From Crocinitomicaceae bacterium (lineage in GTDB: Bacteria; Bacteroidota; Bacteroidia; Flavobacteriales_D; Crocinitomicaceae), in contig JAIOZF010000001.1 in the NCBI GenBank assembly GCA_021740745.1, positions 62,001 to 126,000 on the forward strand: a stretch of DNA of 64,000 nucleotides. Direction: 5' to 3'. The notes below the pieces were generated by a model. That model was not told where the DNA came from. It saw nothing but the letters and a program-made list of their open reading frames with translations, and did not search any database. The number at the start of each line of letters is the position of its first letter. The first letter of the stretch is position 1. This document shows positions 1-8,169 of the stretch, piece after piece. The translations under genes and the position numbers were made by a program.

Positions 1-111
1 TTGTGAAAGACCTGTATAGATGACAAGCTCTTCTGTGTTTAGTACTTTCTTTTGAGCAAGCATTTGTTTTGCGAGATTCGAATATAAATCCGATGTGAAA
101 TTTTCTTCCAT
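1..111 (-). CDS. Partial excisionase-like helix-turn-helix protein (N-terminus only)
   Basis: An open frame from an ATG at 111 runs off the left edge, giving 37 codons. The end of the visible part (LNTEELVIYTGLSQ) matches the start of the HTH_17/excisionase domain found beside Bacteroidetes integrases, where a tTGLS-type turn begins the DNA-contacting helix. Such proteins steer integrase directionality or element transcription, which fits the integrase at the other end of the island. A competing frame starts at 226 behind a good AGGAG and is also open to the edge, but its product looks unlike any family. Only the N-terminus is visible, so the call is tentative. Confidence 0.5.
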   Translation of the reverse strand, partial: MEENFTSDLYSNLAKQMLAQKKVLNTEELVIYTGLSQ

Positions 112-711
112 TTTTGTTTCGATTTAAAGATGAGACATTGGCGCCTGTAATTGAATTCGAAGCAATGTTATGGAAGGTTTTTTTAATTGAAAATATGGAC
201 GAAAGAGCATTTTGCGTATTGTCCATGTTTTTCTCCTTATTTTTTTCTCTATTGGCTTTTACAGTGTTCTTAACTTCTTAAAAAGAATTGTTTTTTTAAT
301 GAACGTTATGTGTTTTGTCCATACAAAAAGACTTAAGACGGTTTAGTTCCTTAATTACGTAAGTATAATTTGGTTAATTAGAAAATTCCAAAGGGGAATG
401 AAATAGATGCGATCCCTTTATAGTTATTAATTATTATCCATTAAATCACGAAAAAATAATGCATGACAATGACACCATTTCATAGGAAATAGGATATCGC
501 CTGATGATTATTCTAGCAGATTTTTTCAGAATTTATTTTGCACCGAAACTCCCACTCGTATTCCACACAAATTGTCATTGCATTATTGAAATCTTCTCGA
601 CATTTTACCAACAATTCTAAAATTTCCATACCATCAAATTGAAATCGTAGTTGTAAAATCATTTTAATTTAACCGATGAAATAATTACATTGGTTAAATA
701 ATTTAAGCGCA
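112..711. other. AT-rich 600-bp stretch without a convincing gene
   Basis: Stops occur frequently in all frames apart from the ambiguous minus frame starting at 226. The only structure noted is an imperfect inverted repeat at about 670-697 (TAACCGATG, spacer, CATTGGTTA), just upstream of the next gene. It may be an operator. A strong AGGAG at 234-238 on the minus strand precedes the ATG at 226. Confidence 0.5.
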
Positions 712-2007
712 ATGAGGGATAACGCCAACTATTCAAAAAAAGAAAATGACGATTTAGAAGGAACACCCAGATATACTTCAAACTCAAAATTAGGTATAGG
801 CGTTACTGAACACCTATTTAATAAATCAATGAGAGACTTAACAAGTATTGGCGCAATGTCTCAGCTAGCAAAGCAACAAAACGCAATTAGAGAAATGATA
901 AAGATGCCCATTTCAAATACTTTAAAGGCATTATCCGCAGCAAGTATCATTTCAGAAATGTCAAAACATCAAAACGCTTTGAGGGAGAAGTATAATCACA
1001 TATTTAGCTTTCAAGACGCAATTCGAGAATTGTCCAAATCAGCACTTAGAGACATTTCGGATAATTCTGCATCATCCATCATTCTGGGAGGATCTGCAGC
1101 AAGCGCTCTTGCAAGACTAAAATATGAAAATTCTGGTGGGTTCAATCCCACCTCTTCCGCATTGAATTTTATAACATCTAATCCCAACTTATTCAACAAA
1201 CAAGTTTCAATCTTCGAAAAGCTAAACAAACATTTTCATGAGATAAATCAATTGAGTACTCCTTCATGGTTGGAACAAATTAGTTCTACTAAGGATTACT
1301 CAAAAGCAACTGCACTTTCTGCATTTGAAATTATAAGCGCAAACACACTTAGTCAAATCATAGGTGAATATCCTGACGAGCAGAATATTGAAAATCCGGA
1401 GGATGAGCTTGATAAAATGAGTTCGCTTATTCAAGAAAATAAGGCGTTGAAATTAGAAATAGAAAAGCTCCTAAAAAAAATAGCTTGTCCAACAAAGAGT
1501 AAAAGCTTAAAAAAACAATTGGCAGAACTTGAAGAGCCAATCAAGCAATTTTCGCATTATGTTCATCTGAACTTATTCAAATGCTCTGAAAAATGGACAT
1601 TAAGGACAACACACTATTTCATTTCTCTAGTGAGTTATCTTATTATTAGCATATATCTTTCTAAAAAACTAGAAAACCTCTTTTTTACTGATACTTCACC
1701 CACCCAAACAATTTTCAACAATAATGATGTAAATATTGACAACAGAAGAACCATTAATGTCTACGGATTTGACAACACTACCTTATGGGGACTAACTTCT
1801 AAAGATCTCAAGGTTTACCAAAGAAAAAGTGTGAAAACTAATTGCATTGGAATGGTTCTCTTTAAAACAACAGTTAGAATTTTAAGAAAGAAGGGGGAAT
1901 GGCTTTTTATTGAATCGGTAATTACCAAGTTCGACAAAAAAACCAAAGAGGAAGTCGAATTCGTTTCGAGAGGATGGGTCAAAAAAGATGCAATAGTATT
2001 TGAGTAA
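712..2007 (+). CDS. Unrecognised membrane-anchored protein with repeats, coiled coil and SH3-like C-terminus
   Basis: I do not recognise this 431-aa protein. The N-terminal half has a loosely repeated element (QLAKQQNAIRE at 51, EMSKHQNALRE at 82, FQDAIRELSK at 100) in Ser/Ala-rich helical sequence. Residues 230-280 are strongly coiled-coil (ENKALKLEIEKLLKK). One transmembrane helix lies at about 301-317. Residues 365-431 look like a bacterial SH3-like domain, with the pattern VRILRKKGEWLFIES followed by GWVKKDAI. The expected topology is a cytoplasmic N-terminus, one membrane span, and a short C-terminal domain on the far side. The CoiA-like nuclease gene begins 9 bp downstream, so the two are probably one transcript. 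No strong ribosome site precedes the ATG. Confidence 0.75.
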   Translation: MRDNANYSKKENDDLEGTPRYTSNSKLGIGVTEHLFNKSMRDLTSIGAMSQLAKQQNAIREMIKMPISNTLKALSAASIISEMSKHQNALREKYNHIFSFQDAIRELSKSALRDISDNSASSIILGGSAASALARLKYENSGGFNPTSSALNFITSNPNLFNKQVSIFEKLNKHFHEINQLSTPSWLEQISSTKDYSKATALSAFEIISANTLSQIIGEYPDEQNIENPEDELDKMSSLIQENKALKLEIEKLLKKIACPTKSKSLKKQLAELEEPIKQFSHYVHLNLFKCSEKWTLRTTHYFISLVSYLIISIYLSKKLENLFFTDTSPTQTIFNNNDVNIDNRRTINVYGFDNTTLWGLTSKDLKVYQRKSVKTNCIGMVLFKTTVRILRKKGEWLFIESVITKFDKKTKEEVEFVSRGWVKKDAIVFE

Positions 2008-2016
2008 AAATAAAGG

Positions 2017-3000
2017 ATGAAAGATCATCATAAAACAATCGATTTTACCGATGCCCTCCGTTATGGTATACCGGTTCATATTAATGAAGTGCAGAATGGT
2101 ATAAAATGCAATTGTATTTGTCCGTCTTGCAAGCAACCTCTTGTCGCTTACAATAATCCCAAGAACAAAAAGGCACACCACTTTCAACATCAAAGTTTAA
2201 GTAATTGTAAAAACTACTACGAAACGATGATTCACTATTGGGCTAAAGAAATTATTAATGAACAAAGAGAGCTATCCGTTCCAAATCATGATTTTGAATT
2301 GAGCGATTACGCAAGGGGCTATACAGATTATGAATGGAGCAAAGATTTTCCCAAGGAAAAGATAACTGCTGCCAAAGTCGAATTCGATAAAATTCTTATT
2401 GAAAAGCATCAAGACGGCATTAAACCCGATTTAATATGCTTTGTAAAGAATAGGAAAATTCATGTTGAGATTGCTGTGACACACTTTATTGATGAATTGA
2501 AAGCTATTAAAATAGAGAATCTCAATGTCACTAGTTTAGAAATTGATTTATCAACTGTTGATCGTTCATTACAAAAAGAAAAATTGAAAAATATTCTTTC
2601 CAATGGAAATATTGAGCGAATGACATGGTTTAACAACAAGGCAATAAAACAGAAAAAAGCGTTAAGCGATCAACGGAAATCAACTATCAGAATATTCATT
2701 CTTTCAAATATGATTGAAAAAAAAGTATATGGTAAGGCCAAAAATGTTTATAAATGCCCTTTGTTTAAAACTGAACACGACGTTACACTTCATAATTGTG
2801 AGAGATGTCAATATCTAGTATACACGAATGAAATCTACGAAGGATCACAAGAACAATATGACAACAAAGAAACAATTTACCCCAAAGTAAGTATTAATTG
2901 TATTGGTCACATTGCTTCAAAATTTGATGCTCTTCTAATTGCCAACGAGATAACTGTTAGAGAAAATAAAGCCTTCAATAGAGGAGTTACTTCAAGGTGA
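2017..3000 (+). CDS. CoiA-like zinc-binding nuclease-fold protein
   Basis: This 327-aa protein resembles the competence protein CoiA family. It has an N-terminal Cys/His cluster (C31, C33, C35, C38, then H54, H55, H58 in KAHHFQH), followed by a restriction-endonuclease-like core with D138 (KPDLI) and E151 (HVEIAV). The usual ExK lysine is replaced by Ala, as in many divergent CoiA proteins. A second Cys/His cluster (KCPLF, HNCERCQYL) follows at about 248-270. CoiA proteins act in processing of incoming DNA, and related proteins occur in defence and mobile loci. Here the partner is the membrane protein just upstream rather than com genes. Nuclease activity is inferred from fold only. Confidence 0.7.
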   Translation: MKDHHKTIDFTDALRYGIPVHINEVQNGIKCNCICPSCKQPLVAYNNPKNKKAHHFQHQSLSNCKNYYETMIHYWAKEIINEQRELSVPNHDFELSDYARGYTDYEWSKDFPKEKITAAKVEFDKILIEKHQDGIKPDLICFVKNRKIHVEIAVTHFIDELKAIKIENLNVTSLEIDLSTVDRSLQKEKLKNILSNGNIERMTWFNNKAIKQKKALSDQRKSTIRIFILSNMIEKKVYGKAKNVYKCPLFKTEHDVTLHNCERCQYLVYTNEIYEGSQEQYDNKETIYPKVSINCIGHIASKFDALLIANEITVRENKAFNRGVTSR

Positions 3001-3245
3001 AATCTATTTAAGAATAAACTGAGTTACTGAAATCTGGGGCAAATCTCAAAATAAAACCAAGTTCCTTCTCTGACATAGAATTCCAAAATATATATTTTAT
3101 TTATGATATTTCCTTCTTATAATGACATTGTGTTTATTTGAGCAAATTTCAAGTTATTGATAAAAAATCAAAAGAAACTTGCATATTAAAATCTCTCAAG
3201 AAACTGCCATGAGCAGGCTTTCCAGCACTAATTAGACCAAAAAAA

Positions 3246-5462
3246 TTATGCTGCTCTTTCAATATGGATAACTCTTGTTACATATGTATCTCCTGTTTCG
3301 TTCAATATACTATTATATGGATCTCCTCCACCTAATTCATCTATTATCTCAATAACAACCGCAAAATCCTGCTCAAATTCAGAATCTAATTTACCTCTAA
3401 CCCAACAACGAACACGTAATTCCCATTCTCCACAAGAATATGATCGGGTAAAGGTTTTTTCGATTTGTTGAATCGGACTCCAAAAAGCCTCCGTTTTATC
3501 GTCAGCACTAAAGGAAACACGTTTTTTATTAGACGACGCATCCAGCTTGTCTAATGCAATGGATACTTTCGATTGAACATAATTTACAGGATCTCTAAAG
3601 TTGACAGGTGGGTTGGAAACAACTGTGATTTTTATTTTTAGTTTGCTTTCAGGATTCTCACTCGCTAACATAGCTGGAATATGAAACTTGAGAATCTTGA
3701 ATTGATCATTTTTTACTTTTCCTTCAAACAGGTAAGATGCAGAATGATTTACAGCATTTACCGCTCGTTCATAATTAGGCGCACCAAATCCTACTTGATA
3801 TTCTTTCCCAATTCCTAAAACAGGATGATGGTCAATAATGTCAGTAAAGTGAATTAGCAAAGCTTTAATTAGATTTACAGATTTATCTGTATAATATTTG
3901 AATAATCTAGCTGCTATTTGGCTAACAATCGGAGCTGAAAAGCTAGTCCCGTTGTCTGTTGCTAAATGTCTCCCTGAATGGAAAAGTCCGCTAGCAGAAA
4001 TTCTAGCAAATGGAGCGTAATTAGACATTAAATTTCCACCGTGATGTACAAGCTCAGGTTTTAGTGCTGCGTTTACTCCTGGTCCACGTCTCGAAAATGG
4101 AGATAGCTGGTTATTCCGAGAAAGGGACCCAGGGTCACTATATTTGGCATATGCACCTACTGTTAATCCAAGGACACTTTCTGCAGGAGAACAAATTCGT
4201 GCTTGAGGTGAAATAAAATGATCACCTGGAAATTCTCCAAGCGAGGTTCTAATATTGCCTGAAGCAATAATAAATAATAGATCAAATTCTCTTGAAAGAG
4301 CATCTATAGAATACGCTGATAGAGAATAATTATAGTCATCAATAGGAGTGTTTTCACCCAAAGAAAGGTTAATTACTCGAGCTTGACCTTTATATGCCTT
4401 TGCTACAGCGTTTAGTATTTCACTCAACTGCGTCCTATTTGGACCAATAATCCTTTCTACACCGTCAAGATCCGTTGTTACTCCAAATACAGCAACATCA
4501 ATAATATTACAATAGGATTGTACATTTCCAGAAGCGACTATTCGATCTAATTCATCACCAAAAGAAACTCGGCTTGCCACAAACGTTCCATGATTATATT
4601 CAGGAACTGTTGCTCCCTCTGGAAGTGACTGAGCTGAATGTACTACACAATTTTGCATTATACCTGAAAGCGATACACCGGAATCAATAATGATTACAGA
4701 TGGATTTTCTGAATCATATACAACATTAAGTTGCTGGGTTATTTCAATTGAAGGAATGGATTGGGTAATAATTGACGGTGGGTTAAGCTCTACGGATTGA
4801 ATTAGATTAAATGTGTCACTAATATTAATAATTTTCTCAACTTCAGTCGAAATCGATATTGCACAAAAGAGATCATCGAATACTAATTTTTGAATCTTGT
4901 GAGCCTCTACCTGGTATTCGCTTTTTAATAAACCTATTATCAAATCCATTTTTTCCTCATTTGCCTCTTCATGAAGATTAAGAATAGTGTCAATTGAATT
5001 GTTTTCGCTATCTAAATTCTGGAAGCGAAATTTATCTTCGGAGGCAACTGGGGAAAGACTCTCTATGTATTTAAGATATGATTTAAGTGGATTTTTCGGA
5101 TCAGAAGTATAATTCCTAATCTTTTCGTTCAACTCGCTAAATTCATTCTTTTTGATAGAAACAATTCCTTTGGATTCATTTAATGGATCAATACTCGTAA
5201 CATGAATTCCCAAATGCTCTAAAGAACTTTTGATGGCTTTCAATGGAACATTATCAGGAGCTTGGATTTTAGAATAAACATTAGTGCTGTAAACAATATC
5301 CTTTTTGGTTTCTAAAGCAGTTCTTAATTGAGAAATTTCCCCGTAAATCCGTCTACCGTGTGATGAATAATTCTCTCTTACAAAAGTAGTTCCGCCGCTT
5401 CCTTTTCTAACTGTTTCGTTAGCCGTTTTTGAAGTAGGGATAAAAAAATGTGGTCTGTCCAT
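3246..5462 (-). CDS. Cytoplasmic S8 subtilisin-like serine protease
   Basis: This 738-aa peptidase S8 protein has an intact catalytic set: D260 (IIIDSG), H291 (YNHGTFVAS), the oxyanion Asn in ASGN near 403, and S507 (NGTSFSAP). About 250 residues precede the protease domain and resemble neither a signal peptide nor a standard I9 propeptide. About 170 residues follow the last core motif, ending in a beta-rich region. The absence of an export signal points to a cytoplasmic protease. It follows the DUF6527 gene on the same strand after 119 bp that hold an 18-bp hairpin, so it may be transcribed separately. Its placement suggests it is the effector or a processing arm of the adjacent ubiquitin-like locus; this is inference. 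Confidence 0.9.
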   Translation of the reverse strand: MDRPHFFIPTSKTANETVRKGSGGTTFVRENYSSHGRRIYGEISQLRTALETKKDIVYSTNVYSKIQAPDNVPLKAIKSSLEHLGIHVTSIDPLNESKGIVSIKKNEFSELNEKIRNYTSDPKNPLKSYLKYIESLSPVASEDKFRFQNLDSENNSIDTILNLHEEANEEKMDLIIGLLKSEYQVEAHKIQKLVFDDLFCAISISTEVEKIINISDTFNLIQSVELNPPSIITQSIPSIEITQQLNVVYDSENPSVIIIDSGVSLSGIMQNCVVHSAQSLPEGATVPEYNHGTFVASRVSFGDELDRIVASGNVQSYCNIIDVAVFGVTTDLDGVERIIGPNRTQLSEILNAVAKAYKGQARVINLSLGENTPIDDYNYSLSAYSIDALSREFDLLFIIASGNIRTSLGEFPGDHFISPQARICSPAESVLGLTVGAYAKYSDPGSLSRNNQLSPFSRRGPGVNAALKPELVHHGGNLMSNYAPFARISASGLFHSGRHLATDNGTSFSAPIVSQIAARLFKYYTDKSVNLIKALLIHFTDIIDHHPVLGIGKEYQVGFGAPNYERAVNAVNHSASYLFEGKVKNDQFKILKFHIPAMLASENPESKLKIKITVVSNPPVNFRDPVNYVQSKVSIALDKLDASSNKKRVSFSADDKTEAFWSPIQQIEKTFTRSYSCGEWELRVRCWVRGKLDSEFEQDFAVVIEIIDELGGGDPYNSILNETGDTYVTRVIHIERAA

Positions 5463-5518
5463 AGTGAATAGTGACTTGCTAGGCGCTTGAGCACAAATAT
5501 GTTAAATAATATTAGAAC

Positions 5519-5563
5519 AACAACCTGTATCCTCTTAGATAATTCAAGAAGATACAGGTTGTT
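5519..5563 (-). terminator. Strong hairpin between DUF6527 and subtilase genes
   Basis: Arms at 5519-5536 and about 5546-5563 pair over 18 bp with a single mismatch, around a 9-nt loop. It lies 16 bp past the DUF6527 stop on the minus strand. Only a modest T-run follows, so termination may be partial. It could equally be an RNA-processing or stability element. Confidence 0.65.
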
Positions 5564-5578
5564 AATTGTAATACGGCA

Positions 5579-5959
5579 TTAATCTTGAGCCCACTCAACT
5601 TTCCCTTTACGAATGAAAAAGTGGCTTTTACAACCTACGGTGCGCCATACAGATGGAGAAATCGTTATTTTGTTTCTATCGGTATTATACCTCCATAAGG
5701 GCTTTGAGTCTTCTAAAAGATTTAATTCAATAATTGAATCGCAACCACAAGGGCAAACAAAACTAAGCGATTCATCAATGTACCCTTCGTTGAGGATGTA
5801 AATACAATCTTTATTAGGTAATTCCGGAATTTCACTAATGATAGAAAATCGGAACTCTTCACTATCCTGTTCTGGAACTTGAACTTTCCCGGAACAAGCA
5901 GGAGGTGCCGGTCTAAAGAAACTTCTAAGCCAGTACCATAATTTCATTAACAACTTCAT
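5579..5959 (-). CDS. DUF6527 family protein of a ubiquitin-like operon
   Basis: This 126-aa protein has a hydrophobic/basic N-terminus (KLWYWLRSFFR, residues 6-16) and then a compact domain with four cysteines and a histidine placed like a zinc ribbon: C69, C71, C73 (CPCGC) and C110-x-x-H113. This matches DUF6527, a family I know as a neighbour of prokaryotic E1/E2-like genes; no biochemical role is established to my knowledge. Its start overlaps the stop of the JAB-E1 gene by 4 nt (ATGA), so translation is probably coupled. The N-terminal segment may bind membrane or simply be a linker. Confidence 0.75.
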   Translation of the reverse strand: MKLLMKLWYWLRSFFRPAPPACSGKVQVPEQDSEEFRFSIISEIPELPNKDCIYILNEGYIDESLSFVCPCGCDSIIELNLLEDSKPLWRYNTDRNKITISPSVWRTVGCKSHFFIRKGKVEWAQD

Positions 5960-7335
5960 GATAATTCTGGCATTCGTAAAAATGGCGAACAGTCACCGCG
6001 GCCAGTCCATTTTAGGGAAACATCGTCAGTTTCGAAATCTTCTTCTGGAGTATTTTCAATACATCCTCCACAAAAATCCATCATTACTTTAGCATAGTCG
6101 CCTGGTCCTTCATCCTTGAAAGGATGAAGTCGATTTAGAAGTTCGTTGACCGCCATACTGCTGATTTGCATATTTATACTTATCACGGCTGGACTATTTA
6201 CATTCGCATTATGTACATACCCAACTTTTTCCCGTTCTGCGAATTCTTCAGGCATCTGACGTTTAAGACCATCATCAAATAAACGTTTGTCGGTATAAAG
6301 ACCTCTGCTCATTAAAGACGACTTACCAGGTTGGATATAATGGACACTTGCAACTATGCTTTTAATACCGCCAGTTCCATCAGCATCTAATCTTACACCT
6401 ATATCGAAGTATGGAATCAAATAGAAATTAGAAAGCTGGGAAAGCAGATGACGACCGTCAACACTATCCATACAGCCGATCAAGACGTCGCATGTTATCA
6501 ATTCCTTCAATAGATCTAAATTATCATACAAATTAACCGCATAAGGTGTAATCTTTGTTTTCAAGCCTTGGCTTTTGACAGCTTCTGCAATTACTTCTAC
6601 CTTTGATATTCCCACGTCAACCATTCTAGAATTAACAATTCTATTGAGGTTCTTAACTTCAATTTCATCTGGATCCATTATGACAAGTTCTCCAACCCCT
6701 AGTCTAACCAATTGTTCAATAGTTGGACTTCCTGTTCCAGAACAACCAACGACACCTATTTTTAATTGTTTCAGCTTGTTATAAGTTCCTTCCCCAAATG
6801 CCTGTATTGTACGTAAAGAAAATTCATCCGTATGATTTTCTTTATCTCTGCCCCATATAAGTATTTCATCTCCAGAAACAGATATCTTACTGACCATTTC
6901 AGAATTTAAATCAGGGCCAAATACTCTGGCAAAGATCTCTCCAGTTGGAAGCATAACTGCAGACATATGAACCCCATCATAATCACACCATCCAAAAACA
7001 GATCTGAATAGGTCATGATCTGATTGATCATCAGTTTCAGAAAAGTCCGGGTATCCAGTTGGGTGCGAATGAATCTTTAGAATTGCCATATTCTTTTTAG
7101 CTGCTTCTTCCAATACTGGAACGAGCCTGTCGGTTTTCCAGTTTACATGCACTGGTGTTCGCTCACACTCTTCATGTGGTATTGGAACTAATTTATGTGT
7201 AAGTAGCATAGAGGTCTCTTCGTGCTCGTACCTACCACATAGTACAATCGCAACGGCTTCCTTCCCATCACCAGGGAAAAGATGTTCTTTTATAGAAGAA
7301 TAGTGGTTGCCCGATAATCTAAGCTGAAACTCCAT
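5956..7335 (-). CDS. JAB deubiquitinase-like and ThiF/E1-like fusion protein
   Basis: From the ATG at 7335 this is a 459-aa two-domain protein; a TTG at 7353 would add six residues. Residues about 1-130 form a JAB/MPN metalloprotease with an intact JAMM motif: H89-S-H91-P, S99 and D102, with E26 as the likely general acid. Residues about 180-420 form a ThiF/E1-type adenylating domain with a GCSGTG nucleotide loop near 197-202, D-P-D near 221-223 and N-L-N-R near 229-232. A C-x-x-C pair (FCGGC, about 422-425) may bind zinc; no catalytic thioester Cys can be assigned securely. E1-JAB fusions are known in prokaryotic ubiquitin-like systems, where the JAB part removes or matures the modifier. The gene overlaps its upstream neighbour by 17 nt. 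Confidence 0.9.
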   Translation of the reverse strand: MEFQLRLSGNHYSSIKEHLFPGDGKEAVAIVLCGRYEHEETSMLLTHKLVPIPHEECERTPVHVNWKTDRLVPVLEEAAKKNMAILKIHSHPTGYPDFSETDDQSDHDLFRSVFGWCDYDGVHMSAVMLPTGEIFARVFGPDLNSEMVSKISVSGDEILIWGRDKENHTDEFSLRTIQAFGEGTYNKLKQLKIGVVGCSGTGSPTIEQLVRLGVGELVIMDPDEIEVKNLNRIVNSRMVDVGISKVEVIAEAVKSQGLKTKITPYAVNLYDNLDLLKELITCDVLIGCMDSVDGRHLLSQLSNFYLIPYFDIGVRLDADGTGGIKSIVASVHYIQPGKSSLMSRGLYTDKRLFDDGLKRQMPEEFAEREKVGYVHNANVNSPAVISINMQISSMAVNELLNRLHPFKDEGPGDYAKVMMDFCGGCIENTPEEDFETDDVSLKWTGRGDCSPFLRMPELS

Positions 7336-8056
7336 GGTACGGGCGTTTATCAAATTCCTGCAATAACCATGTATCTACTAGTGGTACATGAGTTCCCAAG
7401 TTGTCAATTCCTGGTCGCCAGGGGTTAACTGGTGTTCTATGACGTGACCATCGCTGAAAAATACGACCGTCAATATTCATGTTAGCCAAAGCTCCTATCG
7501 GTTGCTGATCTGTTCTCTGAAGAGGAGGATAAAAATAAGCCATATCCAACTGGGCTGTAGGATAACCTGGACTCATTAACACAGCTACAGTAACATTTTC
7601 AAAATTATATCCCTTTGGAACAGAATAGCCGTGAATAAGAACCCAATTCTGGTTTCCTTGCTTAATGGTTTCCCACTTCAGACCAAGTGTATCCAAGTAC
7701 TCTTGATCTTCCTCAAGCAGAGTGAATCCCCTCTGCGGGGATTCACCTTCTGTTTGATCACATGCAAGTGTTTTGAACTTTTCAACACCAGGTTCAGTGA
7801 AACAAACCACCTGATCGTTTTTGATTGTCACAACTCTACCATCCTTAAATTTCTGGCGGAGTTGGTATCGCTCAGGTGGAGTTTCTCCTGTTAGAGATAA
7901 AATCTCTTTCCCTGTCATACACTCTTTATCAACAACATAGTTCTTACGGTCAATTAGAATGCGATATTTTTTGCCTTTTGGGGCGGTGTGTCCGCATTTT
8001 GCACACCATTCGAGATCAATTATCTCATCGTTTAAACTGAAATTCGGATCCATCAT
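7319..8056 (-). CDS. Beta-grasp (multi-ubiquitin type) and Prok-E2_E fusion protein
   Basis: This 245-aa protein opens the operon. Residues about 15-100 match the multi-ubiquitin beta-grasp family (KYRILIDRKNYVV, TGKEILSLTG, PERYQLRQ, GVEKFKTL), here as one copy with an extra C-x-x-C-G-H knuckle at 18-23. Residues about 110-235 match the Prok-E2_E ubiquitin-conjugating fold (YLDTLGLKWE, GYSVPKGY, SPGYPTAQLDM, RWSRHRTP, WRPGIDNLGTH). All cysteines lie at or before C99 (C18, C21, C46, C85, C99), so the E2-like half has none and cannot form a classical thioester. The ubiquitin-like part has no free C-terminus unless it is cleaved. The next gene overlaps its end. Confidence 0.85.
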   Translation of the reverse strand: MMDPNFSLNDEIIDLEWCAKCGHTAPKGKKYRILIDRKNYVVDKECMTGKEILSLTGETPPERYQLRQKFKDGRVVTIKNDQVVCFTEPGVEKFKTLACDQTEGESPQRGFTLLEEDQEYLDTLGLKWETIKQGNQNWVLIHGYSVPKGYNFENVTVAVLMSPGYPTAQLDMAYFYPPLQRTDQQPIGALANMNIDGRIFQRWSRHRTPVNPWRPGIDNLGTHVPLVDTWLLQEFDKRPYHGVSA

Positions 8057-8114
8057 CTACAATTTTAATGGATGTAACATTCCTCCGATTCTTTAAGATA
8101 GCACGGGAGGCTAC

Positions 8115-8135
8115 AACTATCCAGACAGGATAGTT
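8115..8135 (-). promoter_or_regulatory. Perfect 8-bp hairpin in the ubiquitin-like operon leader
   Basis: AACTATCC (8115-8122) and GGATAGTT (8128-8135) pair perfectly around a 5-nt loop. The hairpin lies about 60 bp ahead of the operon start and within its presumed 5' leader or promoter. It could be an operator or an RNA stem; nothing further distinguishes these. Confidence 0.4.
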
Positions 8136-8169
8136 CCGTAAACTTGCAGGGTTTAAAAAAAACACCTTT

